Part shown: positions 22,633 through 34,840 of the stretch, in pieces
How positions within the stretch are numbered: the first letter of the stretch is position 1
Layout: each line of letters starts with the position of its first letter
Source: Hydnum rufescens UP504
Taxonomy: Eukaryota; Basidiomycota; Agaricomycetes; Cantharellales; Hydnaceae
Direction of reading: 5' to 3'
Length of the DNA: 64,000 nt
Assembly (NCBI GenBank): GCA_014904985.1
Contig: MU128930.1
Span: 310,001 to 374,000, forward strand
Notes under the pieces: generated by a model
Told to the model about the DNA's origin: nothing
What the model saw: the letters and a program-made list of their open reading frames with translations, nothing else
Databases searched by the model: none
Position numbers and translations under genes: made by a program

Positions 22633-24698
22633 AGCGAAGCCTATCCAGACGGATTCACCATGTTCTGCCTCAGCCCATGGAACAATGCAACAGATTCACG
22701 CAGTTACTCCATTTTCAGCTCCAGCTTCCAGCTCAAGGGTAACGAATGAATCCACGACCAAGATAGCCACGCTACAGGCCAAGTTGAATCGCCAGCTGGG
22801 TCCAGAATTTATTAGTCAACGGCCTGGTCCTGGTGGTGGGCCAAAGTTGACCTATGCTGAAGGGTGGCAAATCATCAATCTAGCGAATGAAGTCTTTGGC
22901 TTTGACGGGTGGTCAACGTCCGTTGTGAACCTTACTGTGGATTTTGTGCGTTGTCTCCTCAGAAGCAAGTTATAACTCCGTGTTATTCAAGGCTAGTTAG
23001 ATTGACCTCAACCAAGAATCTCAACGATTCAGCATCGGTGTAACTGCAATAGTACGCGTCGCTCTTCGGGAAGGGGCTTTCCATGAAGATGTCGGCTATG
23101 GAGCTATCGAGAATATGAAAAGTAAGGCGGCCGCTTTGGACAAGGTATATCTTTGCATTCGTATGGATTCATGTCAGACGATATCTCATTCATATGCTCC
23201 TTTGTGCAGTGTAAGAAGGAGGCAGTTACAGATGCCGTCAAACGTGCTTTGCGGAACTTTGGAAACGTGCTTGGGAATTGTCTATATGATAAAGTATATA
23301 TCAAGGAGGTCCTCAAAATGCAAGTCCCTGCGGTAAGCATTATCCTGGAATGAAATTGGCCTGGACTTGATGCGCGCGATCAGACAAAATTTGACCGGAC
23401 GAATCTGCATCGAAAGCCAGAGTTTGCGTCCAGTAACACTTCACGAGCGTCATCTGCAACCCCAATAACATCAGCCTCAACTCTATCATCAAAGCCCACT
23501 ATTAGTTCCCCGTTGCGCCCTGATTCTGCTGTGGTCCCCCAAGCTCAACCTATTGTCACCGATTTAAATCACCCTCATCCCCTGCAGAATGCACAACATG
23601 CCCTCGTTCAGCTATCCCACCGCACGTTCGCCCCCACCCGTAGCGTCCCCCCATCTTTCTGAAGAGAAACCACCCGTAACGGTTGCACGACCCGCGCCGA
23701 CCAGCAGTACTCAGCTTCCTCGAGGATTACAGACCCCTGCTCAAACGCCACGCCCTGCTCAGCGACCACAGATCCTGCGTCCTTCTATCCTTCCTCTCAC
23801 TAAACCCACGGCCTCGAAGCTCGCCGTTCAGCAGCCTGTCGCACCCACAATAAAACCAGCCCCACCACAAAATGGGGTTGTCGGTGCATCTCCATCCTCG
23901 TCTATGCACGTCAGCGATGCCGATACAAAAGGCAAGTTAGATATAGAATTTAGCACCCAGTTCTTCGCCTCAGACGATGATGCGCTCTATGCCGGAGTTG
24001 ATCTGAATGCCGAGTCCTATGGTGACGATACATCGTGAGTAGATCCACTTGGTTGTTCCTGGCGCTTATTTATTGTCCGTATTTGCCACGAGTACTGATT
24101 GATTTACCAGTACCTCTCTCGATGCCATTTCTATGGCCCCACCCCCGAATCCGTTGCCCCCTCTAGAGCCCCCGGTTCTGATTATGGATCCACGAAAGGA
24201 CCTAGGACCAGGACCTGCAGGGGGGAAAAGCGCGGCGAATGTCTCCAATACTGCGGCTTCTAGCACTTCTACTCACCTTCCTGTTCACAATGCTATGGGT
24301 GGTTTTCAAGTTTCTGATCAAGCTTCTCGAGCAGTGAGTTTTCGTCGCTTGTTCTCCTCGTGTCGATCCTTCACTTGTAGTGGACGCATCTAAACAACGT
24401 GTGATTATTCGACAGGCCAGAAGGATTAGCCTGTTGAATGCAAATGTTTTCAGCACCGATGAGGCTGCCACGCAAAGGGAAGAGCAACTAGTTCCCGGAA
24501 AGAAGAGGTCTATAGATGATATGAATTCCATCGTGTGAGTACAGGCTGTTTCTCTGTATTTCCCACACACCTCACTGAAATTCGATGTGCAGCGTGCCTA
24601 CAAATACCGGGACCCTTGGTGGAGTCCGGCGTCCTGGCAAGTCCCCACTTCCCCTTCTCGATAGTGAACCTGTGGTTGCCAAGCGCCAGAAGACGTAA
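22595..24698 (+). CDS. RAD52: DNA repair and recombination protein RAD52
   Basis: Recombination mediator that anneals single strands and loads Rad51. Exons 22595-22945, 23001-23144, 23210-23332, 23384-about 24035 and three short C-terminal exons splice in phase. The N-terminal annealing domain is clear: [73 protein letters not shown] and [17 protein letters not shown]. The C-terminal half is Pro/Ser/Thr-rich and disordered, as in fungal homologues, ending VVAKRQKT. As written the frame is broken once, near 23631-23652, where runs of five and six C lie in the Pro-rich linker. Upstream the frame reads LSHRTFAPT and downstream [14 protein letters not shown] one-base homopolymer error is the simplest explanation. 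The 5' end is partly duplicated just upstream. Confidence 0.93.
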
Positions 24699-24895
24699 AT
24701 ATGTACACCCGGAATTGCGTTCCTGTCAGTTTATATTTCTCTCACTTTCTACGCAATGATGCCACGATCCACGGACACATACATTTCTCTTATAAACAAT
24801 CTGATGCAATGGAACGCATCCAGTGAGAACTATAGTGAATATACATTATTTCATGTCCCACTCATGTGTCACCACCCAACGCTATGTGTCATGAG

Positions 24896-27800
24896 TTAGG
24901 ACCCATTGCTGCCATTGCCTGCGCAATTATTGTCATCCTCGCCCCCAGGGGCGGATATTTCTGCTGCCTTGGCCCTCAACTCATCTGCTACTGCGGTGAA
25001 GTTGTCCTCCAGGAGTCCTGCACACTCCCTCAGGACACCGACAAAATGATCTCGTGTAGTTGAGGGGCTAGAGGGCGAAATTGTGCCACTATACGCGAGG
25101 ACCTCCTTCGCTGCCGTGTCAGCATCCACGAGGTGCTGGGCCTTGAACAGATGCTGGGCCACGGAACAAAGGCCCATAATGACTTTGGAATTGTAAGCCC
25201 CGGGATCACCCTTAGCAAGCTCTCTATAGATCGCCACTGATTCCCTTTCGGCCTCGATACACTCTTCAAATAATTGCTCTGCCGCCGCGTCGTCTGCTAA
25301 GTTATGGAGCACGTTGGCGAGGTGGGAGCGATTTTCGTCAGATTCTTCATTGGCAAGCGCAGTGCGCAGACAGGAGATCTCTTCCCGCCAATGAACCAAT
25401 GCCTCTTGCCGCCGGCCTGCCACCCTCAGGGGCAGGGCGAGGGTTTCGAGACCCTCGATAACATCCCCCAGATATTTTTTTGGATGATCTTCAGCGAGTA
25501 TCCGATATAAGGCGAGGGATTCTTCTGCAGCTGCGATCGACTCATCCCAGAGTTCGAGAATCTTTGCATCATCCGCAAGATGAAATAGAGCCTCCGCGAG
25601 ATGTTCGCGATGGGAATCAGGGTTCTTCACAAACAACGACCGGCGAGATCCACTTGCTCACGAAAGTAGGGGATCGCCTCTTCGTAACGTTCAAGGTTTT
25701 TCAAATGCAAGCCACAGTTCTCCACCGTGTCCATTATGTTGGGTGTATGAATGGTTGGATTGACCTTCTCCAGATCTCGATACAACTGGAGTGCTTCCAT
25801 ATCGGCTTGTATAGCTTCAGCGTAAAGCTCGAGGTTGGCATAATCTTCGCCTAGGTTATAAAGCGCAGGCGCGAGATCTGACAGATTTGCTGCGGGATCC
25901 TTCACAAAGTTGGCCCTTGCGATAGCAACACCTTGCTTGCGGACATCTAGAGCTTCCTGAAGTCGACCTGAATCAGATAGATGATCTGCAAGGTAATCGA
26001 GCCCCTCTGCGACGCAGGGATCATATTCAGCAGGGTCCTCTTGGGCCAGGGCCTTATATGTTTCGAGAGATTCATTATCGGCCTCGATTGCTTCATCCCA
26101 TTTCTTGAGATTGCCGAGATCCACACCAAGTCCCCAGAATGCATAGGCTAAATCGGATCGATACTTTTGGGGTTGTTGATAGCAAGAGGTCGGACCAAGG
26201 TGAGCTATGGCAGCAAAGGAGAAAGAATGATTAGAGGAGAAAAGCAAGTGCTTCTTGAGTAATAAACAGCTAACCTGTTCCCGTCGAAATTCCAGAGCCT
26301 GCTCATGCTGCCCTGCACTACCAAGGTGATCCGCAGACTCGCCAAGTGCATCAACAAGATCTGAGGCATATTTTTTCGGATTATGCTTCCAAAGCTCTCG
26401 GTAAAGTCGGAGGCTCTGCTTATCAGCATTAAGAGCCTCCTTCCAAAGCCCCATGCTGGCCGCCTGATATGAAAGACTGTAAAGGCCCTCCGCAAAATCC
26501 AATCGATTTGTCTCAGGCATTGTGCTGAAACGTTGTCGCATTATGGCAACATGCCTACGATGAGCCATGAGGGACTCCTCCATGTGATCAGCCTTTCCGG
26601 CATGGTTACCGTAATTGAATAGCGCGTCCGTTAAATCCCCCCTATACCGCTTCGGGTCGGATTTAGTAAGGACTCGATAATGTTCCAGCGCCTCCTTGTC
26701 TGCCGCGACTGCTTCGTCCCAGCGATTATTAGATGCCATATCGACAGCAAGGTTATACAGCGCAAGAGCAAGATCGGCGCGGCGAGAATCGGAATCTTTT
26801 GCAAAGGCCTTTCGCAACGCGACTATCTGTTGGTCTTTATTGTGAATGGCCTTGTCAGGTTGTTTGTGCTTGAATAGATGGTGGGAAAGCATCCTATAGC
26901 TATGAATCACGTCGTCGCTGTACTTATCTTCGTCATCCTCGGCGAGAATCTGGTAATGTGAGAGGGACTCTTCATCAGCTTGAATCGTTTCCTCCCAGAG
27001 TCCCAAAGCCGCCGCGTATACACCGAGATAGTGCAGTGCACGTGCAAGACTAGGCCGGTATTTCTTAGGTTCTCTTTTGAATGAGGACCGTACGGCCTCG
27101 ACATGTTCTCGGCGAGCAGCAAGGGCCTCTGTCGTTTGTTTTTGCTTCTGGAGATGCTTTGAGTAAGTCTGAAGGCCCCGGATGATTTCAGAGTCAAAGA
27201 GATGAGGCCGAAGCGCGTTCAGAGCACGATAATGTGTCAGTGATTCCTTGCCTGCTTCGAGGCAGTCATCCCATTGTTCAAGGGCTGCTGCCCGGAGTGC
27301 GTATGTGTACAGAGCAAGGGCAAGGAGATCAAGACGACGCTCTGGCATGACGGTGGTTTGCCGTCGAAGATCCACAGCTTCCGCTGCTGCTTTAAGTGCC
27401 TCGTCCTTCTGTGAGGCGAGTGCCAGCACAATGGAATAGTTGTGCAGAGATCCAGCGAGCCCATCACCGAAGATATCTGCCCGTTTATTGTACAGAGCTC
27501 GAAGAATTTGAATCCCCTCTTCGCCAGTCGCGACTGCCTCTGCTTTTCGGCGCGCTTCACTCAGATAAAAAGATAACCCCGTCAACGCAAATCCGAGATG
27601 ATATTGGTGATAGCCAAGGCGATGGTCGTGTTCCGCCCGCCGTTCCCAGTCAAGGAGTAGCTGTCGTCGAATGGAAATCCCCTCTCGTGAACATCGAATG
27701 GCGTCTTCTTTGAGTTTGAGCCGAGCTGCGGACTGAGAACATTGATCAAGTGCACGGGCAAGTCCATCAGCTTCACTAGCTGCGAATGAAACTTATAAGC

Positions 27801-30027
27801 GAAGATCCACGAATGAAAGACGGATAGAGAGCAAGCTTTACCATGGCCTATTACATCATCATCGAGACAAGACTTTAACAAATCGCAGGCCTTTTGGCCA
27901 GCAGCGTAGGCGTCCTCAAAGCGATGCAATTTCCGGAGGGTTTCGCACCTGAGTATGTAACACCTCCCCATCAAAGCACGGGCAGTATTGTCGCTCTCTG
28001 GCAATGATTCCAGTAAGGCCACCGCCTCGTCGCAAAACTGAAGAGCCTCGGCATCGCGCGATAATAATGCATGGTTGTGTGCCAGCCCAAGTATGCTTTC
28101 GGCCTGACTAAGGACACCCTTCTCGCCGACAAGCTGAGACCCGCCAAATCGTTCTTCTTGAATTTTCGCAGCCAATTTGCTATACGATACGTCACTGCGG
28201 CCCAACCTCATGGAAGATCTGGCTTGTAAATTCTGTATTTTTCCCAGGCGCTGAGCAAAATTCAAGATAACACGGCGAGCGAAGTAGCGGCAATTAGATG
28301 CTAGAAGTGCGTACTTTTAAGGGAAAACGCTCGTCAGATTCGAAACGTAGGTCAAGCCTGCCTAGGACGCACTTGAGGGTAATGACCCGAAACGGATACA
28401 AGATTTTCTGCAAGTTCATCTAGGTACATTCCCAGGTGCATGACCGTCGGATCCATCTGAATGGAGACTTCGGCGACTTGGTCCACATCAATCCCAAGGA
28501 GTGCTTCTTTGGAGGATGAGAATGACACAAGATCACGAGCATCAACACCAGAAAACACGGGTCCTAGGCTGTCTGAGTTGAGCCACCCGTTCTTGATACG
28601 TGCCGTGCGCTCAGCCCTAAGCCAGCTTACTGGAGCATGGCCATTGTGGAAAGCGATGATGGCAAACTCGTGTCGAATAAGGCCTTTCGTTACGCGATAT
28701 AAGCTGGCGCTGATTACTGGGCCAACTTTTTGAGATATTATGGAATCAAGATTTTCCATCTTCGCCCACTCCGTAAAAGTAAGAAGTCCATGCTGGGGGT
28801 GCTGAGGGGTATTGGGATGCGTGATCAAGGGATTCGTAGTGGAGCCTTGTAGTGCATTCGTGAATGCCTCTTCAAGTGGAGAAGTGCCGAGCTGAGTAAA
28901 GTCCACAAGCTCAGAAGACCTCGAAGACTTGTGACTATTGACGGTCCTTACATCAGCTTTGGCATTAGTTGGCGTAGCGACCTCAAGAAGATCACTGAGT
29001 TCACCGGCCTGTGCTACGTGGTTAGCAAATATAAAAGAAATCCCAAACCATAATCACCGACATAATTGTCTGTAATATATCGCGAGGCTACACGATTGAA
29101 ATCGCAAAGAAGTCGTGTGATGCTATCATCATCATGCGTCGGATCGTGGAAAAGAGAGAGGATAGAATCTATTGTCCTGGCTCAGAGCAGTAGTTATTAG
29201 CATAAACCTCTGCGACGAAAACCATAAGCGTCGGACTAACAAACCAATTTCTCGGAGCCAACCAAGGACCACAGTTTTATCAGTAGATCCAGTCATCAAA
29301 GCCCGTATATGAGCGCTGAGTTGTCCAAGCAACTCTATGGACTTTTCGGATACCAGGAGTCGACCGGAACGTCCGCGCGACACAAGAGGCATCTTTAGAA
29401 AGAGCAACTTATTTTTCTCTGGTTTGCGGACTCGCTCTAGGGAAAGGAGAACCCGGGCTGCGGCGATCGACGTCAACGTCAATTCTGCAGTATTTTCCAA
29501 TGTTTTGCTCAATACGGAAGAGGAATGACTATCGAGGGGATATTCGGCGTCCTGATCTCCGTGCTCGTCTACGAGGCGGCGAGTGACTTCGAGACCGTCC
29601 GTAAAAGGGAGAAGGGGATCATCCCGTTCTTCCGTTGGTTCCTCTGATGCCCAAGTTAGGTTGGACGGTAAAAGACATGTCTGTCATTGCTGCATCTATT
29701 ACCTTCGTCTTTCGGCTTCCCTATGGAACGAGGATCCATCGCAATCTCTGCCAATGGCTTCAGCACCCAATAATATCCAATGAAGAATTCAGAGCACGCA
29801 CTTGCATAGCGCGTGTACTCTTCCGCGCGTTTTCTCCGAACACCCTGAACCAAAGTATTGAGGACATGTTGGCGGATTTTGCGTGTCCTATCCTCGCTCA
29901 GCGCTGCCATTGGGGTCAGCTCCCACAAGGATACAACGTTGTGATGGATGACAACGCGGTCAAATACCCCCTGACCCTGGCTCCATTGAGTTGAATGAAA
30001 TTCATTCCAGGGATCTTCCGGTGGCAT
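24896..30027 (-). CDS. Giant tetratricopeptide-repeat protein (TPR copy 2), inverted paralogue
   Basis: Paralogue of the protein at 8472-14928, on the opposite strand. From its N-terminus, MDPRSIGKPKDE joins across an intron (about 29651-29709) to EEPTEERDDPLLPFTDGLEV, matching copy 1 PPIPPLVDGFEVTRRLVEDY. Further shared segments are TIDSILSLFHDP, RVTKGLIRHEFAIIAFHNG and LASNCRYFARRVILNFAQRL. The TPR array starts near 27690. An intron at about 26206-26275 occupies the same place as copy 1 intron 12231-12321. After it, the first unit (WDEAIEADNESLETYKALAQ) equals the seventh unit of copy 1 (WDEAIEADNESLAIYKNLAQ), so about six units are missing or were gained in copy 1. The C-terminus is longer than in copy 1 (to GNGSNGS). 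Two one-base frame breaks are apparent: in an AAAA run near 26165-26168 and near 25636. The start could lie further upstream. Confidence 0.83.
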
Positions 30028-30270
30028 TGAACTTGAAAGGGTAATCCTAGCTTGTTAGCCTCAAGTACAGTATTTCAGGTCTCGAACCACCGAATCGTCG
30101 AGTGCTCTGCGTTATGGGCCTGCGTTTCGATATCGAACAGCAGGCGAAGCTTAACTTTGCGTTCTCCAAGGCCCCTGTAGTGGGCAATCCACACCCAGCT
30201 CGTCTCTGTTGCCTGCGTATCCGAAGGGAAATGACACGCCTCCTCGCTCTACTCCCACCAAACCCCTCCT

Positions 30271-33200
30271 TTGCTTGGATTCCTTCAGACTGCCCCAACT
30301 TCTCGCAAAAATGCTTTGACTTCGAGGTCTTCTGATATCAACCGCGATTCTATGGTGCTGGATTCGTCGCCCTTTCCTTCATTCAATCACACCCAATCCC
30401 AAGAGCAAGATGCGTCGAACAGCACCCTCAATGTGTCAGACTCTGTGGATAGCTTGTCGATGCAGTCTAGAGGGGCGCCTGGAGATACCTTGGCGCCGTC
30501 TTTTCGTGTTCCAACCAACAAGATGACCAATCCCCAATCGTCTCTTACTAATTCCACTGCCACTAAAGGTCCTCTCGGCGGGGCTTCTATAATGCACGAG
30601 CGAATTCTACGAATGAAGAAACTGCAAGCCGACCAGCCCCATTTGGCTCTTCAGTCGACTACTGAAATACCAAGTCCATGGGCAAATGAACAGATTTTTG
30701 TCCCCCATTCACACACTGCCACTAACAGTTTTTCTCATCTCCAAAACGAATCAGCTTCACGTCCTGTGAATAAAGTTGCTCGCCCCCATGCGTCTGAACC
30801 TCAGGATCAATCCAATTTCGAATACCCTCTAAGATCTCATGGCCCATCCGTTGGGCCGCCAATATTATCTCGATCCCCCAGCGCTAGTATGACTAGGAGT
30901 CGTTCAGGATCTGCGGACCTCAATAACCGGGCACTTCCAGCCGTCCTCGCAGAGGCATTGCAATCCGTTGAAAATTGGAACTCAGATAATCAATCTATGG
31001 CAAGGATTTTTCATTCTTGAGGGGTGCCCTCTGATGTGGTTTGATTCATAGAGATCAACAATCGATCGGCTTGAGAGTGATCTCCAGGCGGCTATCACAG
31101 AGAAAGAACATCTTGATACCCAGAAGAAAGCGCTCGAAAACAGGCTCGCTATCTCAAAAAGCACAGCAATCGCCAGCTTGAAGGAATCATCTGCCAAGTG
31201 AGCTTCGTTGTCGTTCGGGGCTCTATCCATCCCCTAAGCCTTTGAAGGTTGGAGTCGATGAGGGCAGAACTCGACTCCTTCAAAGCCACTTCTACCCACG
31301 CCGTCGCTAGCGCCACTGGGATGCATCAGGTCACCACTGATGTTTCTACATTGAAGGCTACGTCAGAACAAGCTTTGGAATGTCTGCATGCGAGATTTAT
31401 TTTATGTGAAAGATTCATTTATATCTGATCTCGCCCTTGTACACAGTTGTTAAGTCATTGTTTGACCAAGACGGAAACTGTAACTTCAAGTCCTCAGAAA
31501 CCAAAGAACTCATCGCCAATTTGGGCCAGGAAATTTCCGAGTTATCTCGCGATTGCGACAATAGTAAATATGCTCACATTGATCTGATTCCTTCGTAGTT
31601 ATGAACCTCATTCTCATTATAGAGCAACAAGTCATCAATCTTCTTCGCGAAAAACTGGAAATTACCACTGGCGAACTCGTGGAACAGAAGGAACGAGGAG
31701 ACACAATAGAGGCAAAGCAGGCGCATAACACTGAAGAATTCCACAGGCTCATCGAAAGTCTCTATCGGAGAGGTGAATGTTCTTCGTCTTTACAGTAGTG
31801 CATATGAGCCAATACTCCCACTCGAATTATAGAGGATGATGCAGCTCGATTGCATGCTTGTCGACAGGAACTTATGACTGCCCTCACCCATGCCGGCGAT
31901 ATGGAGAACCAAGTCCGCGCATTAAATAATCGGTAAGCTGTGCGCCCTTGTGTTGCCTAATCAGTAGGATCAAATCATGGTTCTCAGGAACATAGAATTG
32001 AATGATATTATGAATCAACGCGCAGAAGCCGCCCGGAGCGACATCGCCAATCTCAAGTCCCAAATCGCAGCGGGGACAGAGCTTGCTTCAGAACAAACTC
32101 AAAAGTGGGTGTCGTCTGCACTTTCGAAGCTTGCGATCCTTCGTTTACGAAGATTACATCAAGGCTTTCTGCATTAGAAATGGAATTACATGACGTGTCT
32201 AAGTCTCACGAAGTCCTCCATAAGCAGCTAGAACAGGCCCGTGACGAGGAATCTTCCCTTCGTGCGAAGGTGGAGACTTTGGAGACTTGTGCGGCGGAGG
32301 TGCAAATGTTGCGGGTTATCCAGGTGGAGGCTGCATGCATTCCAGACCTTCGATCCCAATTACACACACTCCTTTCTGCTAACTCCACCCTCGAAGCCCG
32401 GGTTCAGGAATTGCAGGTTGAACAGACTGAAATGGCTAGGCTTCGGGGTGTGGAAGGATCCTTCGTTGCATTGACGGAGTCCACTGCCGAGCTTCGACGT
32501 AAAATGGAAGTTCTTACCGCTTCACATATCGCAGCGAAAGAGGAGTGCGCGAGAGAGACTGCCCTGAAAGATGCTGCAGAAGCACGATTAGTCTCAACGA
32601 TCGAGAATTTTGAATCTTCGATCGACGCTCTTAAAGAAAAGTGAAGTCTCATTGATCTCCAACTCGCGAAGAAAACTCAGTCCTTCCTTCCTGTAGGCTA
32701 CATGTCTCGATGTCCCAGAATTTGGTTGGCATTAGTTCATGCTTAGTCGATGGCGTGCTCAATCCCTCTTTAATCTCAGCGCTTGGAACTGCAGGCAGAG
32801 ACTTTGGGTCAAGAGCGTGTCCTTCAATCCGCGAGTAGAAGTGCATACTCGAGTTGGTTTCGATCGCTGACCAGAACTTTAGGCGAACTTTGATACTCTG
32901 GAATCACGGTGCACGGCGAAAGAAAATGAAATTGTATCTCTACGATCCTGCATAATCGAGGTCAGGGACCTCATTGAGTCAGTGATACCCTGCATATGGC
33001 TGAGGGTCATTTCCGTAGCATGAACGACGTGCTGCAGCCGACGATCAGCGTCTAATTCAGATGGAGAAGCTCAATATAGACTACGCTGATGTCCGACAGC
33101 AGCTCGCACTTGCTGCGGCCAAGTTTGCATTGAGCCAGAAGTCTGTCGAGGATCTCACGGCTGCGCAGATGACTCTGAACATGAAACTTTCCTCCTCTGT

Positions 33201-34450
33201 CGCTTTGGATTCTGATTTGCAGCGCCAGCTAGCAGAAGCCCAGACTCTATCCCAAGCTGCTCTAGATGAATGCCGTCGGGTCCACGAGGACGAGAAGGCG
33301 AAGGCACGCTCGGAGCTGGCACAGGCCAGCGCTCAGACAGATTTGGCTCATGAGGAAATCGAACGGTTGCGAAGTACTGTTGCAACCCTCGAAGCTGCTT
33401 TAAGAGACGCTAGCGATGCGATGAACAGCTTCGAATCCCGCTATAATGCTGGTGGTCAGATGGTACTCCGTCAATTTGCCTTATATCTGGACAAATATGA
33501 TCACTCCTGACGGGATCCCATAGAGTAAGCCAGAATGTGCGGTGGTTCAAGCAATTATGCGTCATTGTCAACGCTCTGTGGAAGAACAACTTGTAGCCAA
33601 AGGCAATGAAATACGTCGGGTCAGAGGATTGCGGCTCAATGAATTGTCTATTCCTAACGTGGCAGGATTATATAGCGCGACAATACTATCAAAGCGCTCG
33701 AAGGGAGAGTTAAATCTATAGAAAGCTTGTTGGCGAAACAGCTGGACAACAAGGTGAGTGCCTAACTACGCATCGCCACGACATCCTGACCTTACAGGGA
33801 CAAGGCCAAAGCTGATGCTTCCGCTGGTATCACAAAACGTTCTTTGATCGATGTCAATAACTGGCTGTCATCATCTCCGGATGGCCCTTCGGTTCCCGAT
33901 AATGTCACCGCAGTCAGTGTCCAAGATTTATTCGCACTCATATCTTCCCCTGACCTCTCGAACACAGAATGTGCACGACAAAGACAGTGTCGCGCCCGCA
34001 TTTCTGTACTCGGATCACGAGCCTGTCTTACCAGAACCCGCGATTCCATCGGCACCGGCTTCAACTGACAAACATCCATCTCCCAAACCTCCAATTAATC
34101 GTGCAAATGTTGATACTGAAATAGATAACAATTCCCACCTTCCTGAAAGAACCCAATTTACACCGACTGCTCGCTCATCGATGAAACGACGCAGGCAGGT
34201 GACCTCGGAGAATATCGCTCTTGTCCCGAATTCGACCGCCTTGAAGAGAGCCGTACGTACGGGGGATACTACCCTGGATGTGTGTGTGGAGATTTCTGAT
34301 TGATCCTGCTTATAGAGGATGTCTACTCGTAGTGGTACGACACCCTCTACCGATCATGAGGTTTATACCGGCTCTGGAACGGGTGCTACTGGGGCCATCG
34401 TCGCAGGTTCTTCCAAGGTAGCCACTATGGATATTCCTGGTACTGGGTAG
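30271..34450 (+). CDS. Large coiled-coil protein of unknown function, many exons
   Basis: At least a dozen exons. The first large exon (30271-about 31003) is Ser/Thr-rich and disordered (SSDINRDSMVLDSSPFPSF). From about 31050 to 33520 every exon encodes heptad-like sequence rich in Leu, Glu, Lys and Ala (for example TIDRLESDLQAAITEKEHLD, MELHDVSKSHEVLHKQLEQA, DLQRQLAEAQTLSQAALDEC). The tail is again disordered and basic (SSMKRRRQVTSENIALVP), joined across an intron at about 34252-34314 to RMSTRSGTTPSTDHEVYTG and a stop at 34450. This is a disorder / long coiled coil / basic tail layout, typical of cytoskeletal, spindle-pole or nuclear scaffold proteins. I cannot name the family. The start is uncertain, since sequence before 30271 may contribute a short exon. 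One oddity is the large number of very short exons across the coiled coil. Confidence 0.7.
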
Positions 34451-34840
34451 GCTGAGGATCGTCTTTACAGCCACTCAATGCCTCTGTGAAAACCAAAGGA
34501 ACTAGAAAGCATCGCTAGAATCTGGAATCACTCATGGCTGTTTTGTTCTGCACCTCGAGGTATGGATTTTTGTGTATTTCGCTCTAACAAACTACATACA
34601 TCTGGATATTTCAAATCCAGCCCTCTCTGTAGTTACATGTGCCCCTAGAAGCAATAATAACGAGAAGTAGTCGAGTCTGATAAAACACGAGGAATGTGTC
34701 GAGGTGTGATCACGAAGAATCATAAGGGGCAACAAGCATATCAGCCTTCTGGCGACCCCCACATCGTGTACTATTATAACAAAACTACATATCAGTTGGA
34801 GGTACTTTTTATGAACTTGAATAAAGCTCTCAGATCAGCC
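34451..34840. other. Intergenic between two convergent 3' ends
   Basis: 3' flanks of the coiled-coil gene and UTP4. No gene or repeat is seen. Confidence 0.5.

Noticed and set aside
26206..26275. Reading the TPR copy 2 array straight through this segment as coding
   Set aside because: The segment (hydrophobic, no TPR pattern) has proper GT and AG ends and sits exactly where copy 1 has an intron. The apparent open frame comes from a one-base loss just after it.
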